Shown: positions 24,664 through 32,890, counted from the first letter of the stretch. The stretch: DNA of 64,000 nt from Sunxiuqinia indica (GCF_009847015.1 NZ_WVEM01000001.1:248001-312000), one strand, 5' to 3'. Numbers and translations are program-made. The notes: generated by a model from the letters alone, not told the origin.

Positions 24664-25339
24664 AAGAAGTTTTACATTTGAAGAACTGGAAATCGATCCG
24701 AAGGAAATTATAGCAACTTTAGGATACACCGAAGATTCATTTTTTGAACCATTCCCAACTTATTTGGCTCAGGCATTTGAGTGTTGTAAACAATTGAATG
24801 ATATAAAAGGGGCATACCGAATTCTAAAGATGGATGAGTTTTGCTCTGATAAAAAAAAAATCTGCGTTCAGGATTTGCAATTTAACGTTGGACGAACGAT
24901 TCGGAAAGAGTTAAACGGCGCAGAAAATATTGCCTTCTTTGTATGTACTGCCGGAGCGGAGATTAGTCAGCTTGCTGATAAGTTGCTGAAGGGCGAAGAC
25001 CCCGTTCTTGGCTACGTGTACGATGTAATTGGAAGTGCCATTGCGGAGGCTGTTGGCGATAAAATACAAGCAACTATCAGCCTGAGTGAACAAAAAGCAG
25101 GGAGAAAAATTACAAACAGGTATAGTCCGGGATATTGTCACTGGAATGTGACCGACCAGCACAAACTGTTTTCCCTTTTCGGAGGAACTGCGTGCGGTGT
25201 AAAGCTCACACCATCGTCTTTAATGCACCCCGTGAAGTCAATTAGCGGACTAATTGGGATTGGTGAAAATGTTGAGTTTAACGATTATCAATGCAATCTT
25301 TGTCAACTCGAAAATTGTGTTTATCGAGATAAACATTAG
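24653..25339 (+). CDS. MetH activation-domain-like protein, candidate corrinoid reactivase
   Basis: A 228-residue stand-alone relative of the methionine synthase activation domain. The signature RYSPGYCHW lies at residues 156-164; in MetH the equivalent RxSPGY segment binds S-adenosylmethionine for reductive remethylation of inactive cob(II)alamin. Further family features are AGAEISQLADKLLKG near 105, AIAEAVGDKIQ near 135 and HPVKSISGLIGIG near 195. The C-terminus has three cysteines (CNLCQLENC) that could bind a metal or cluster. It is likely to reactivate the corrinoid protein of this block. The ATG at 24653 is chosen because it couples to the CobW stop; a longer TTG start would overlap by 68 bases. 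Confidence 0.88.
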   Translation: MNIERSFTFEELEIDPKEIIATLGYTEDSFFEPFPTYLAQAFECCKQLNDIKGAYRILKMDEFCSDKKKICVQDLQFNVGRTIRKELNGAENIAFFVCTAGAEISQLADKLLKGEDPVLGYVYDVIGSAIAEAVGDKIQATISLSEQKAGRKITNRYSPGYCHWNVTDQHKLFSLFGGTACGVKLTPSSLMHPVKSISGLIGIGENVEFNDYQCNLCQLENCVYRDKH

Positions 25340-25390
25340 CTTGTTCTAAAAAAGCAAGGTAAATTTTTTACAATCTAAAATTTGAAAAAT

Positions 25391-26326
25391 ATGAAAAAAG
25401 GATATTGGATATTGGCAATGCTGTTTATCGCATTAGTGGCCTGCAAACAAGAAAAAGAATATTACGTATTTAGCACCTTCAGAGAGCCGGCAACCGATGG
25501 CCTGTTTTTAGCTTACAGCGAAGATGGCTACCATTGGAATGATTTGGGAGGCCCATACCTGGCGCCAGAAGTTGGGACTCAAAAAGTCATGCGCGACCCT
25601 TCTATTGTGCAAGGGCCTGACGGTACTTTTCATTTTGTATGGACGTCATCATGGCGAGGTGACTATGGAATTGGTTACGCAAGCTCAAAAGACTTGATCA
25701 ACTGGTCGGAGCAAGAACATATTTTGCTGATGGATCATGATACTTCCACTGTAAACGTTTGGGCTCCCGAGCTTTTTTACGACGACGAAAAGGAAGAGTA
25801 TATAATTGTTTGGGCATCAACAGTGCCCTACAAATTCGAAAAGGGAATTGAAGATGAGAGAAATAATCATCGACAATACTATGTTACAACCAAAGATTTT
25901 AAAACGTTTTCAGAAACGAAACTATTTCTCGATCCCGGGTTTAGTGCAATTGACGCGACAATTGTAAAGCGCGCTACAAACGACTATGTGTTGGTGTTTA
26001 AAGATAATACGCGTCCTATGCGAAATATAAAGGTTGCCTTTGCTGATTCTCCGATTGGTCCGTTTCATGATATCTCCGGGCCATTTACCAAGTTTAAAAC
26101 CGAAGGGCCAACTGTCGCAAAAGTTGGCGATCAGTACTTGATTTATTTCGATTCGTATGGCGACTATGAATATGGAGCGGTGAGTACAACCGATTTTGAA
26201 ACGTTTAAGAATATTTCGGATCAAGTTTCACTTCCCGAAGGGCATAAGCATGGAACCATTTTTAAAGTAGAGCAGCAAATTATTGATCAGCTTCTGGCGA
26301 ATCAGCCTAATTTGAAAAAGGAATAA
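25391..26326 (+). CDS. GH43-like lipoprotein, five-bladed beta-propeller glycosidase
   Basis: A 311-residue GH43-type enzyme with a lipoprotein signal (MKKGYWILAMLFIALVAC). The three catalytic carboxylates of the family are visible: D69 in MRDPSIV (base), D188 in SAIDATI (pKa modulator) and E238 in TEGPTVA (acid). Repeated blade motifs (FHFVWTSSWRGDYGIGYASSKDLINW, YYVTTKDFKTF, VAFADSPIGPF, GAVSTTDFETF) fit the propeller. Family members release arabinose, xylose or galactose residues. It would act at the surface or in the periplasm, although it sits in a run of mostly cytoplasmic genes. An ATG at 25391 is preferred to a TTG three codons earlier. Confidence 0.88.
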   Translation: MKKGYWILAMLFIALVACKQEKEYYVFSTFREPATDGLFLAYSEDGYHWNDLGGPYLAPEVGTQKVMRDPSIVQGPDGTFHFVWTSSWRGDYGIGYASSKDLINWSEQEHILLMDHDTSTVNVWAPELFYDDEKEEYIIVWASTVPYKFEKGIEDERNNHRQYYVTTKDFKTFSETKLFLDPGFSAIDATIVKRATNDYVLVFKDNTRPMRNIKVAFADSPIGPFHDISGPFTKFKTEGPTVAKVGDQYLIYFDSYGDYEYGAVSTTDFETFKNISDQVSLPEGHKHGTIFKVEQQIIDQLLANQPNLKKE

Positions 26327-26338
26327 AGAAGTAATAGA

Positions 26339-26740
26339 ATGAAATTTAAGAGATACTGCAAAACATTGGCTTTAGAAGATAATCTTCGATTGATTGAAGA
26401 CTATAAAAAGATTCATGCTCCGGGCGCTTGCTGGACTGAAATTACCGAAGGCATGAAAGAAGTGGGCATTCTGGATATGGAAATCTATATACACGGCAGC
26501 CAGTTGTTCATGATTATGGATACGATTGCTGATTTTGACCATGAGCAGGCGATGGCTGATTTAGCCCAAAAACCACGACAAGGTGAATGGGAGGCTTATG
26601 TTTCCCAATTTCAGCAAACATCAGAGGATGCCTCAGCTGATGAGAAGTGGCAATTGATGGAACGAATTTTTGAGATTGATCAGGAGAACAGTTATCCGGC
26701 AATCGAAGGACAGTTAAAAGAAACATATTCCAATGAGTAA
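26339..26740 (+). CDS. L-rhamnose mutarotase-family protein (probable L-fucose/L-rhamnose mutarotase)
   Basis: A 133-residue ferredoxin-like dimeric mutarotase of the RhaM family. KRYCKTLALEDNLRLIEDYKKIHAPGACWTEI at the start holds the likely active-site His27, and GILDMEIYIHGSQLFMIMDT follows. Such enzymes interconvert alpha and beta anomers of 6-deoxy-L-sugars to feed dehydrogenases or isomerases. It overlaps the aldo/keto reductase gene by 8 bases. The partner genes downstream favour an oxidative L-fucose route, since no rhaA/rhaB/rhaD genes appear here, but rhamnose or another L-sugar is not excluded. Confidence 0.9.
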   Translation: MKFKRYCKTLALEDNLRLIEDYKKIHAPGACWTEITEGMKEVGILDMEIYIHGSQLFMIMDTIADFDHEQAMADLAQKPRQGEWEAYVSQFQQTSEDASADEKWQLMERIFEIDQENSYPAIEGQLKETYSNE

Positions 26741-27776
26741 AGATAAGCAACTAGGAAATACGGGAATTGAATGCCCGTCAATTATTTATGGTACCAGTTT
26801 TTTAGGAAATCTTTACCGAGAACTTTCGGATGATGAGAAACTTAGCTTGATGAAAGAGTGGTTTCGAGTTAGCGAGGGGAAGGTGATGATTGACAGCGCT
26901 GGTAAGTATGGTGCGGGGTTGGCTTTGGAAGTTATTGGAAAGGGACTTGAAAAACTAGGTGTTGATCCATCAACGATTACAATCAGTAATAAATTGGGTT
27001 GGTACCGCATTCCGTTAACGACTAACGAACCCACTTTTGAAAAGGGAGCCTGGGCGAACTTAAAATTTGATGCTGTGCAAAAAATAAGCTATTCCGGAAT
27101 ACTGGAGTGTTGGGAGCAGGGCTGCGAACTTTTAGGAGGAACTTATAAATCGGAAGTTGTTTCAGTACACGATCCTGACGAATATTTGGCAGCTGCGAGT
27201 AGCGACAGAGATCGTCAAGCCAGAGTAAACGATATTTTGGAAGCTTACAAAGCACTGTTCGAATTGAAAGAAAAAGGTGAGGTAAAAGCTGTTGGGATTG
27301 GCTCTAAAGATTGGTTGGTTATTAAAGAGCTTTACCAGAATGTGAAGTTTGATTGGGTCATGTTTGCCAATAAATTTACACTTTATCATCATCCAAAAGA
27401 GATTGTCGATTTCATTGAACAACTGGATCAGGATGGAGTTGGAATTATTAATTCGGCTATTTTTAATGCCGGGTTCATTACTGGTGGCGAATATTTTGAC
27501 TATCGAGTTCTTGACCCCAACGATCCCGCAGATAAGCATCTGTTTGAATGGCGTGAGAAGTTCTTTGCAATTTGCGACAAACACAACATTCAGCCTGGCG
27601 ATGCTTGTTTGAAGTTTGCTTTATCGGCGCCCCAAATTAGTGCCGTGGCACTTAATCCAAGCAAACCTAAGCGAATGGCCAATAACAAAGAAGTTTTGAA
27701 AAGAGAATTCCCCAATGAGTTTTGGGAGGAATTAAAGAAAGAAGGAATTATTGATTCAGATTATAAATATTTGTAA
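26733..27776 (+). CDS. Aldo/keto reductase, probable sugar 1-dehydrogenase (L-fucose dehydrogenase-like)
   Basis: A 347-residue AKR of the D-threo-aldose 1-dehydrogenase/L-fucose dehydrogenase type. The start LGNTGIECPSIIYGTSFLGNLY is typical, and the catalytic tetrad can be placed: Asp in MIDSAGKYG, Tyr in GKYGAG, Lys in SNKLGWY and His in VSVHDPDEY. The C-terminal NAD(P)-binding part carries VALNPSKPKRM. The expected reaction is oxidation of the free sugar at C1 to a lactone. Its overlap with the mutarotase gene and a lactonase-type gene 12 bases downstream makes a mutarotase-dehydrogenase-lactonase sequence the natural reading. Confidence 0.87.
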   Translation: MSKDKQLGNTGIECPSIIYGTSFLGNLYRELSDDEKLSLMKEWFRVSEGKVMIDSAGKYGAGLALEVIGKGLEKLGVDPSTITISNKLGWYRIPLTTNEPTFEKGAWANLKFDAVQKISYSGILECWEQGCELLGGTYKSEVVSVHDPDEYLAAASSDRDRQARVNDILEAYKALFELKEKGEVKAVGIGSKDWLVIKELYQNVKFDWVMFANKFTLYHHPKEIVDFIEQLDQDGVGIINSAIFNAGFITGGEYFDYRVLDPNDPADKHLFEWREKFFAICDKHNIQPGDACLKFALSAPQISAVALNPSKPKRMANNKEVLKREFPNEFWEELKKEGIIDSDYKYL

Positions 27777-27787
27777 AAGATCTAATC

Positions 27788-28615
27788 ATGATTATTGATA
27801 CACATCATCATTTATGGAATTACGATCCGGTTGAATTTGACTGGATTGATGATGACATGGCAACAATTCGCCGGAGCTTTTTGCCTGAAGATTTGAAAGC
27901 TACAATAGATTCGACCGGAGTATGCGGCGTTGTAACAGTTCAAGCACGGCAAATTGTAGAGGAAACTGAATGGTTACTCTCGTTGGCTGCCCAAAATGAT
28001 TTCATAAAAGGGATCGTTGGCTGGTTGCCACTGGCGGCTGATAGTGTTAATGAACTGCTTCAAAAGTATTCTGAAAATAAGTGGTTGAAAGGAGTTCGTC
28101 ACGTGGTTCAGGGTGAGCCAGATCCGGAGTTTATTTTAGGGGAAGCATTCAACCGAGGAATTTCATTATTGAAGGATTACCAGTTGGTGTACGATATTTT
28201 GATATTGGAACATCAGTTGCCGAGCGCAATCAAGTTTGTTGATCAACATCCTGATCAGGTCTTTGTGTTAGATCACATTGCCAAGCCTAAAATCAAACTG
28301 AATGAGATTGAACCCTGGGCTAAAAATATGAAGGAGTTGGCAAAGCGGGAGAATGTTTCTTGCAAAATTAGTGGAATGGTTACCGAAGCTGATTTTAAGA
28401 AATGGACGCCAGAGCAACTGCAACCGTACTTTGATGTTGTATTGGATGCTTTCGGTCCCTCTCGATTAATGTATGGATCGGATTGGCCGGTTTGTTTGGT
28501 GGCTACAAAATATCCAGGCTGGCTGCAATTGGTCAAACAAGCTCTGTCGGCTCTGAGTGATTCAGAAAAAGAGCAGGTTTTTTATAAAAATGCAGTTGAA
28601 ACATATCAACTTTAA
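27788..28615 (+). CDS. Amidohydrolase-family sugar lactonase (L-fuconolactonase-like)
   Basis: A 275-residue metal-dependent hydrolase of the amidohydrolase_2 group. MIIDTHHHLWNYDP gives the HxH metal motif; later landmarks are VRHVVQGEPDPEF near 108, FVLDHIAKPKI near 160 and MYGSDWPV near 232 with the conserved Asp. Close functional relatives open L-fucono-1,5-lactone or L-rhamnono-lactone. It directly follows the putative sugar dehydrogenase and so should hydrolyse its lactone product to the aldonic acid. No dehydratase for the acid is seen in the window. Confidence 0.9.
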   Translation: MIIDTHHHLWNYDPVEFDWIDDDMATIRRSFLPEDLKATIDSTGVCGVVTVQARQIVEETEWLLSLAAQNDFIKGIVGWLPLAADSVNELLQKYSENKWLKGVRHVVQGEPDPEFILGEAFNRGISLLKDYQLVYDILILEHQLPSAIKFVDQHPDQVFVLDHIAKPKIKLNEIEPWAKNMKELAKRENVSCKISGMVTEADFKKWTPEQLQPYFDVVLDAFGPSRLMYGSDWPVCLVATKYPGWLQLVKQALSALSDSEKEQVFYKNAVETYQL

Positions 28616-28640
28616 ATAGAAAGAATGACCGTGAAAAAAA

Positions 28641-28669
28641 CTCATATGCTTTTAAAGAAAGCATATGAG
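28641..28669 (+). repeat. Perfect 12-bp hairpin before the alcohol dehydrogenase gene
   Basis: CTCATATGCTTT (28641-28652) pairs perfectly with AAAGCATATGAG (28658-28669) around a 5-base loop. It lies between the lactonase stop and the chosen start of the dehydrogenase at 28706. There is no T run after it, so it is more likely an mRNA processing or stability element than a terminator. Confidence 0.65.
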
Positions 28670-28705
28670 GAAATACACGAGTCGCATAACATAAATAATA
28701 AGAGA

Positions 28706-29722
28706 ATGAAAGCAATTGAAATAGTAAAACCCGGCGAAATGCAAGTGGTTGATCGCGATATGCCGCAGGTGGGTAACGAAGATATTTTGTTGAAAATAAA
28801 ATATGTGGGATTTTGCGGATCAGATTTGAGCACCTATCTCGGAAAAAATCCGTTGGTTCAATATCCTCGAATTCCAGGGCACGAAATATCGGCCATTATT
28901 CAGGAAGTCGGAAAGGATGCTCCTGCAAAATTTAAAGCTGGTCAAAAGGTAACGGTTGTTCCTTATACCAATTGTGGGCAATGTTCTTCATGCAAGCAGA
29001 AACGTTTTAATGCATGTCGTTACAACGAAACGCTTGGCGTACAGCGCGATGGTGCGATGGCTGAGTATATTGCGGTGCCCTGGCAAAAAGTGTTGGTTGA
29101 TGAGGAGTTGACTGATGTTCAGCTTGGCTTGGTTGAGCCAATGACAGTTGGGTTTCATGCTATTGACAATGCGCAGGTGACCGATATTGACACGGTAATG
29201 GTGTTTGGTTGTGGAATGATTGGAAGTGGTGCAATTGTTCGTGCACATTTGCGTGGCGCAACGGTTATTGCCGTTGATATTGATGACCAAAAATTGCAAG
29301 TTGCGAAAACACTTGGAGCTACTCATCTAGTCAATTCGATGAAACAAAACCTACACGATGAGCTCGTTGAAATCACAAATGACAATGGTCCTACGGTTGT
29401 TATTGAAGCAGCAGGTAGCCCAATTACTTATCGCTCGGCAATTGAAGAAGTCGGTTTTGCCGGACGTGTGGTTTGCATTGGTTATGCCAAAGAAGATGTG
29501 GCTTTCCCCACAAAATTATGGGTGCAAAAGGAACTACAGATTTTTGGCTCTCGAAATGCTAATCCGTCTGATTTTGAGGCTGTAATTAAGTACTTAAAGA
29601 ATAGCCAGCTCGATAGTCAATTGCTAATTTCAAAAACAGTTCAGCCAGCCGAAGCTCCGCAGGCCATGAAACAGTGGTCGGAAGCTCCGGGTGAGATTCT
29701 GAAAATATTGGTGGAGTTTTAA
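28706..29722 (+). CDS. Zinc-dependent medium-chain alcohol dehydrogenase (sugar acid/polyol type)
   Basis: A 338-residue medium-chain dehydrogenase. KAIEIVKPGEMQVVDRDMPQVG opens the protein, GFCGSDLSTY and PGHEISA supply catalytic zinc ligands, and CGQCSSCKQKRFNAC is the structural zinc loop. VFGCGMIGSGAIVRAHLRGA is the NAD(P) site. Family members oxidise sugar alcohols or sugar acids such as L-galactonate or L-threonine-like substrates. It closes the cluster and could oxidise an intermediate after the lactonase. The ATG at 28706 fits the family start; an in-frame ATG at 28625 would add 27 residues encoded across the hairpin and is less likely. Confidence 0.9.
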   Translation: MKAIEIVKPGEMQVVDRDMPQVGNEDILLKIKYVGFCGSDLSTYLGKNPLVQYPRIPGHEISAIIQEVGKDAPAKFKAGQKVTVVPYTNCGQCSSCKQKRFNACRYNETLGVQRDGAMAEYIAVPWQKVLVDEELTDVQLGLVEPMTVGFHAIDNAQVTDIDTVMVFGCGMIGSGAIVRAHLRGATVIAVDIDDQKLQVAKTLGATHLVNSMKQNLHDELVEITNDNGPTVVIEAAGSPITYRSAIEEVGFAGRVVCIGYAKEDVAFPTKLWVQKELQIFGSRNANPSDFEAVIKYLKNSQLDSQLLISKTVQPAEAPQAMKQWSEAPGEILKILVEF

Positions 29723-29754
29723 CTCAGAATAGATCGATCATCGGCGTGGGGAAA

Positions 29755-30504
29755 TCAGGCATTCCAGATTTCCCATGCTTTTATTGCTTGCAAGTGAAGC
29801 ATTTCCAATCCGTTTTTTGTTGAAGCTCCTTTTTCTTGTCCTTTTTTTAGGAATAAAGTCAATTCCGGATTGTACACCAAATCAAAAAGAACATGGTCTG
29901 ATGTGATGTGCTCATATGGGATTGATGGACAATTATCAACTTTTGGGAAAGTGCCAAGTGGCGTTGCATGGATAATAATTAGGTGCTCTTTCAGTAAAGC
30001 CTCATCAATTTGTTCGTAGCGTATTTCTTTGTCGAACAATTCCTCTTCAATAGAAGCTGAAAGATAATCAATGTTGTTTTTATCCAGAATGTGTTTGATT
30101 GCTTTCGAAGCTCCACCAGTTCCTAAAATCAGAGCCTTTTTATGTTTTTTATTCAACATTGGCATCAGGGAATTTTCAAATCCATAAATGTCGGTATTGA
30201 AACCTTTTAGTTTTGTTTGATCCCCTGAGCGAATAATTTTTACGGTATTAATGGCTCCAACTTGCGCTGCCTCTTCATCAATTTCATCTAAATAAGGCAT
30301 GATTTCCTGTTTGTAAGGAATGGTACAGTTCAGTCCGGCAATGTGATCATTCTTTTCAAAAATTGCAGGAAACTCACTAATCGTATCCAATTCAAAGTTG
30401 ACATATTCGTGCTCTTTCAATCCTTCTTTTTCAAATTTGTCGGTAAAGAATCCTTTTGAGAAAGAGTAGCCCAGTCGATATCCTATTAATCCGTATGTCT
30501 TCAT
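29755..30504 (-). CDS. aroE: Shikimate dehydrogenase
   Basis: A 249-residue NADP-dependent enzyme that reduces 3-dehydroshikimate to shikimate in aromatic amino acid synthesis. The start YGLIGYRLGYSFSKGFF is the shikimate-binding motif in the variant form of Bacteroidota; GLNCTIPYKQEIMPYLDEID follows with the catalytic Lys. ALILGTGGASKAIKH is the nucleotide-binding loop. The start codon overlaps the DUF368 stop by 4 bases (ATGA), so the two are translated together. It ends 32 bases from the convergent dehydrogenase gene. Length is slightly short but normal for the phylum. Confidence 0.95.
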   Translation of the reverse strand: MKTYGLIGYRLGYSFSKGFFTDKFEKEGLKEHEYVNFELDTISEFPAIFEKNDHIAGLNCTIPYKQEIMPYLDEIDEEAAQVGAINTVKIIRSGDQTKLKGFNTDIYGFENSLMPMLNKKHKKALILGTGGASKAIKHILDKNNIDYLSASIEEELFDKEIRYEQIDEALLKEHLIIIHATPLGTFPKVDNCPSIPYEHITSDHVLFDLVYNPELTLFLKKGQEKGASTKNGLEMLHLQAIKAWEIWNA

Positions 30505-31436
30505 TTGTTTAATTTTTTTGATATTCCTTCGATTATAAAAATAAGAGCGAACCCCAATGCTGCAAGCCCAATTGCACCTGCTAACTGTGGTTGGAGTCCG
30601 GAGATGGCTTCGTAGCTTGTTGGAAGTATATTTTCTTCAACTAACGGTTTTACTTCTCCATGGCGGTCAATAAACGTTTCAACGGTTTCTTTCCACGGCC
30701 ATACTTTGTTTAACGATCCGATCATGAAACCGGCTAACAGCGCAATTGTTAAATTATAATAGCGCTTTAATAACCAACTCAATAGGTTCGAAAATAAGAT
30801 GATTCCCAGAGATGCTCCCACCATAAACACAGCTATTACCGGTAAATTAAAGCTCGAAACAGCGCCAAGTATAAACTTATACATGCCAAGTAGTACCAAG
30901 ATGAAACTTCCGGAAATGCCTGGTAGTATCATGGCACAGATGGCAATGGAACCAGATAAAAATACAAATGCATAACTACTATGGGCTTCGGCTGGCGTTA
31001 CAATGGTAATGAAATAGGCAATAACTGCTCCCGCGATCATCGATATAATAGTTCCAATTTTCCACTGTTTAATGTCTTTCCCAACGTAAATAGCCGAAGC
31101 GACGATCAATCCAAAAAAGAATGACCATATGAGGATGGGATGATTTTCAAGCAGGTATTTTAATCCTTTTGCCAGCGACAATACGCTGATGCCAATTCCG
31201 ATGACAACTGCGAGTAGAAAATTGCCATTAATTTCGCTCCAGAATTCGTTGAACTTACCCGTGAAAAATAGTTTCAACGTGCGCAGGTTGACTGATTTTA
31301 TAGAGTCGATTAGCTCCTGATAAATTCCGGTAATGAAAGCAATTGTTCCTCCTGAAACTCCGGGGACAACGTCAGCTGCTCCCATTCCCATGCCCTTTAA
31401 AGTAATTAAAAGGTATTCTTTTAGCGATCGGTTCAT
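30501..31436 (-). CDS. DUF368 integral membrane protein
   Basis: An inner-membrane protein of about 311 residues with eight or more hydrophobic segments. The signature GMGMGAADVVPGVSGGTIAFITGIYQELI lies at the N-terminus, and a second, related AICAMILPGISGSFILVLLGMYKFIL lies in the middle, giving an internal duplication typical of DUF368. Some members have been linked to undecaprenyl phosphate (C55-P) recycling across the membrane; whether this one does that is inference. I chose the ATG at 31436 (MNRSLKEY) rather than an upstream TTG. It is coupled to aroE and follows rsmE. Confidence 0.92.
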   Translation of the reverse strand: MNRSLKEYLLITLKGMGMGAADVVPGVSGGTIAFITGIYQELIDSIKSVNLRTLKLFFTGKFNEFWSEINGNFLLAVVIGIGISVLSLAKGLKYLLENHPILIWSFFFGLIVASAIYVGKDIKQWKIGTIISMIAGAVIAYFITIVTPAEAHSSYAFVFLSGSIAICAMILPGISGSFILVLLGMYKFILGAVSSFNLPVIAVFMVGASLGIILFSNLLSWLLKRYYNLTIALLAGFMIGSLNKVWPWKETVETFIDRHGEVKPLVEENILPTSYEAISGLQPQLAGAIGLAALGFALIFIIEGISKKLNK

Positions 31437-31547
31437 GTGTGTGTGTTTGATGACAAGCAAAAATAGGTGAGTAAATATGAAAAAGAAACACTTGGTGAAA
31501 AATTTTATGTGGATTTGACTTTAATAAAATATAATGAAGTCTGTTTT

Positions 31548-32249
31548 TTATGATTTTAGCAAGTTTACTGTGTGGCACGCAACAACTGCCGCAGTTTCTG
31601 TGCGGAGTCGACTTTCACCTAAACTAATCGGAATAAATTGTTTGTCGATTGCCAAAGTAACTTCATTTTCGGAGAAATCTCCTTCGGGGCCAATTAATAT
31701 TAGGTTTGAGTCTCCGGATTCCAATTCATTCTTAAGAATACGTTTGTCCAGTTCGTAGCAATGTGCAATAAACTTCTTCGACTCGCTGCTTGAATTAATT
31801 AAATCGTTGATAGGAGTGAGGTGGTTCAATTTTGGCAAATAAGCTTTTAGCGACTGTTTCATAGCCGAAACAATTACCTTTTCCAATCGTTCATGCTTAA
31901 CCACTTTGCGTTCTGAATGCTCACAAAGAATCGGCGTTATTTCATCGATTCCAATTTCTGTCGCTTTTTCGAGAAACCATTCGAATCGATCAATGTTTTT
32001 TGTAGGAGCTACTGCCAGATGCAGATAATTATTTCTTTTACCGAACTCACACACCTTTTTAATGACATGTACCTGGCATTTTTTAGGATGAGCATCAGTT
32101 ATTCGTGCTTCGTAAAAGTTTCCTTTTCCGTCGATTAATTGAATGGAGTCACCTACATTTAGTCGAAGTACCCGAACGGCATGTTTCGATTCGGTTTCAT
32201 TTAAACAGTAGTCATCTGCATTGATGTCTGGCGTATAAAAAAGCTGCAT
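31548..32249 (-). CDS. rsmE: 16S rRNA (uracil-1498-N3)-methyltransferase
   Basis: A 233-residue SPOUT-class methyltransferase that methylates U1498 of 16S rRNA. The N-terminal PUA-like domain is seen in ESKHAVRVLRLNVGDSIQLIDGKGNFYEA. The C-terminal knotted domain includes ATEIGIDEITPILCEHSERKV, SLKAYLPKLN, LILIGPEGDFSENEV and SLGESRLRTETAAVVA, which together form the cofactor-binding knot. It lies 75 bases downstream of the SixA-like gene on the same strand and upstream of DUF368. Confidence 0.96.
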   Translation of the reverse strand: MQLFYTPDINADDYCLNETESKHAVRVLRLNVGDSIQLIDGKGNFYEARITDAHPKKCQVHVIKKVCEFGKRNNYLHLAVAPTKNIDRFEWFLEKATEIGIDEITPILCEHSERKVVKHERLEKVIVSAMKQSLKAYLPKLNHLTPINDLINSSSESKKFIAHCYELDKRILKNELESGDSNLILIGPEGDFSENEVTLAIDKQFIPISLGESRLRTETAAVVACHTVNLLKS

Positions 32250-32324
32250 AGTTTTCTTTGTTGCAAAAATAGAGAAAGGAATTGTTTTTCAAAGTTAAAT
32301 TGCTTTTTGGACTTTGTTATATCA

Positions 32325-32819
32325 CTAACTGAACATTCTGGGCATAAGATGGAATGATACATTTCCATTTCTTGCATCTACTTCGCTCCATTTTTCTACT
32401 TCAAAATCGATCCCTACAGTTGAACAGGTTGGCATGTCGCTGTTAAAAGACTTGGATAAATTGTAACTCATTTGGTGCATCATCGGATTATGTCCGAATA
32501 TATATACACACTGAATATCATCAGAAAGATCATTTATCAAATCTAGAAATTCCTGAGTCGTCAATCCGTGGTATAAATCATCAATTTTTATAATTATGTC
32601 GATTGGGTAGTGAAAGTTGTCGGCATAGATTTTAGCAGTTTTAAATGCCCTTTTGGCCGGACTGGAAATAATTAAGTCTGCTTTTTTTCCTTCAGCCATG
32701 AGAGTTGAGCTAATTTGGTTAGCATCTTTTTTTCCCCGGTCTCTAAGCTTTCGGTTAAAGTCATCTTCGTAACCATACGGAACTGCTTTTGCATGACGAA
32801 CAATAACAACTCTTTTCAT
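32325..32819 (-). CDS. SixA-like histidine phosphatase
   Basis: A 164-residue member of the histidine phosphatase superfamily. VVIVRHAKAVPYGYED has the RHA variant of the RHG catalytic motif, DLIISSPAKRAFKTAKIYAD supplies the second arginine, and YIFGHNPMMHQM supplies the second catalytic histidine. SixA proteins remove phosphate from histidine phosphotransfer domains or small molecules. The target here is unknown. It is divergent from the phosphodiesterase gene over a gap of about 106 bases. Confidence 0.9.
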   Translation of the reverse strand: MKRVVIVRHAKAVPYGYEDDFNRKLRDRGKKDANQISSTLMAEGKKADLIISSPAKRAFKTAKIYADNFHYPIDIIIKIDDLYHGLTTQEFLDLINDLSDDIQCVYIFGHNPMMHQMSYNLSKSFNSDMPTCSTVGIDFEVEKWSEVDARNGNVSFHLMPRMFS

Positions 32820-32890
32820 TTTATTGGATTTAAAATATTTGCAATTTGCTAAATCTGACTACTAAATTAATTGTTCTTTCAAAATTAGCT

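Noticed and set aside
28625-28705. N-terminal extension of the alcohol dehydrogenase
   Set aside because: The 27 extra residues are basic and unlike the family start, and they are encoded across a perfect hairpin; the ATG at 28706 fits better.
1-29722. Assignment of the locus to fucoidan
   Set aside because: Deoxysugar and GH141-like genes fit fucose-containing glycans, but the window has no sulfatase, GH29, GH95 or GH107 gene, so naming sulfated fucan would go beyond the evidence.
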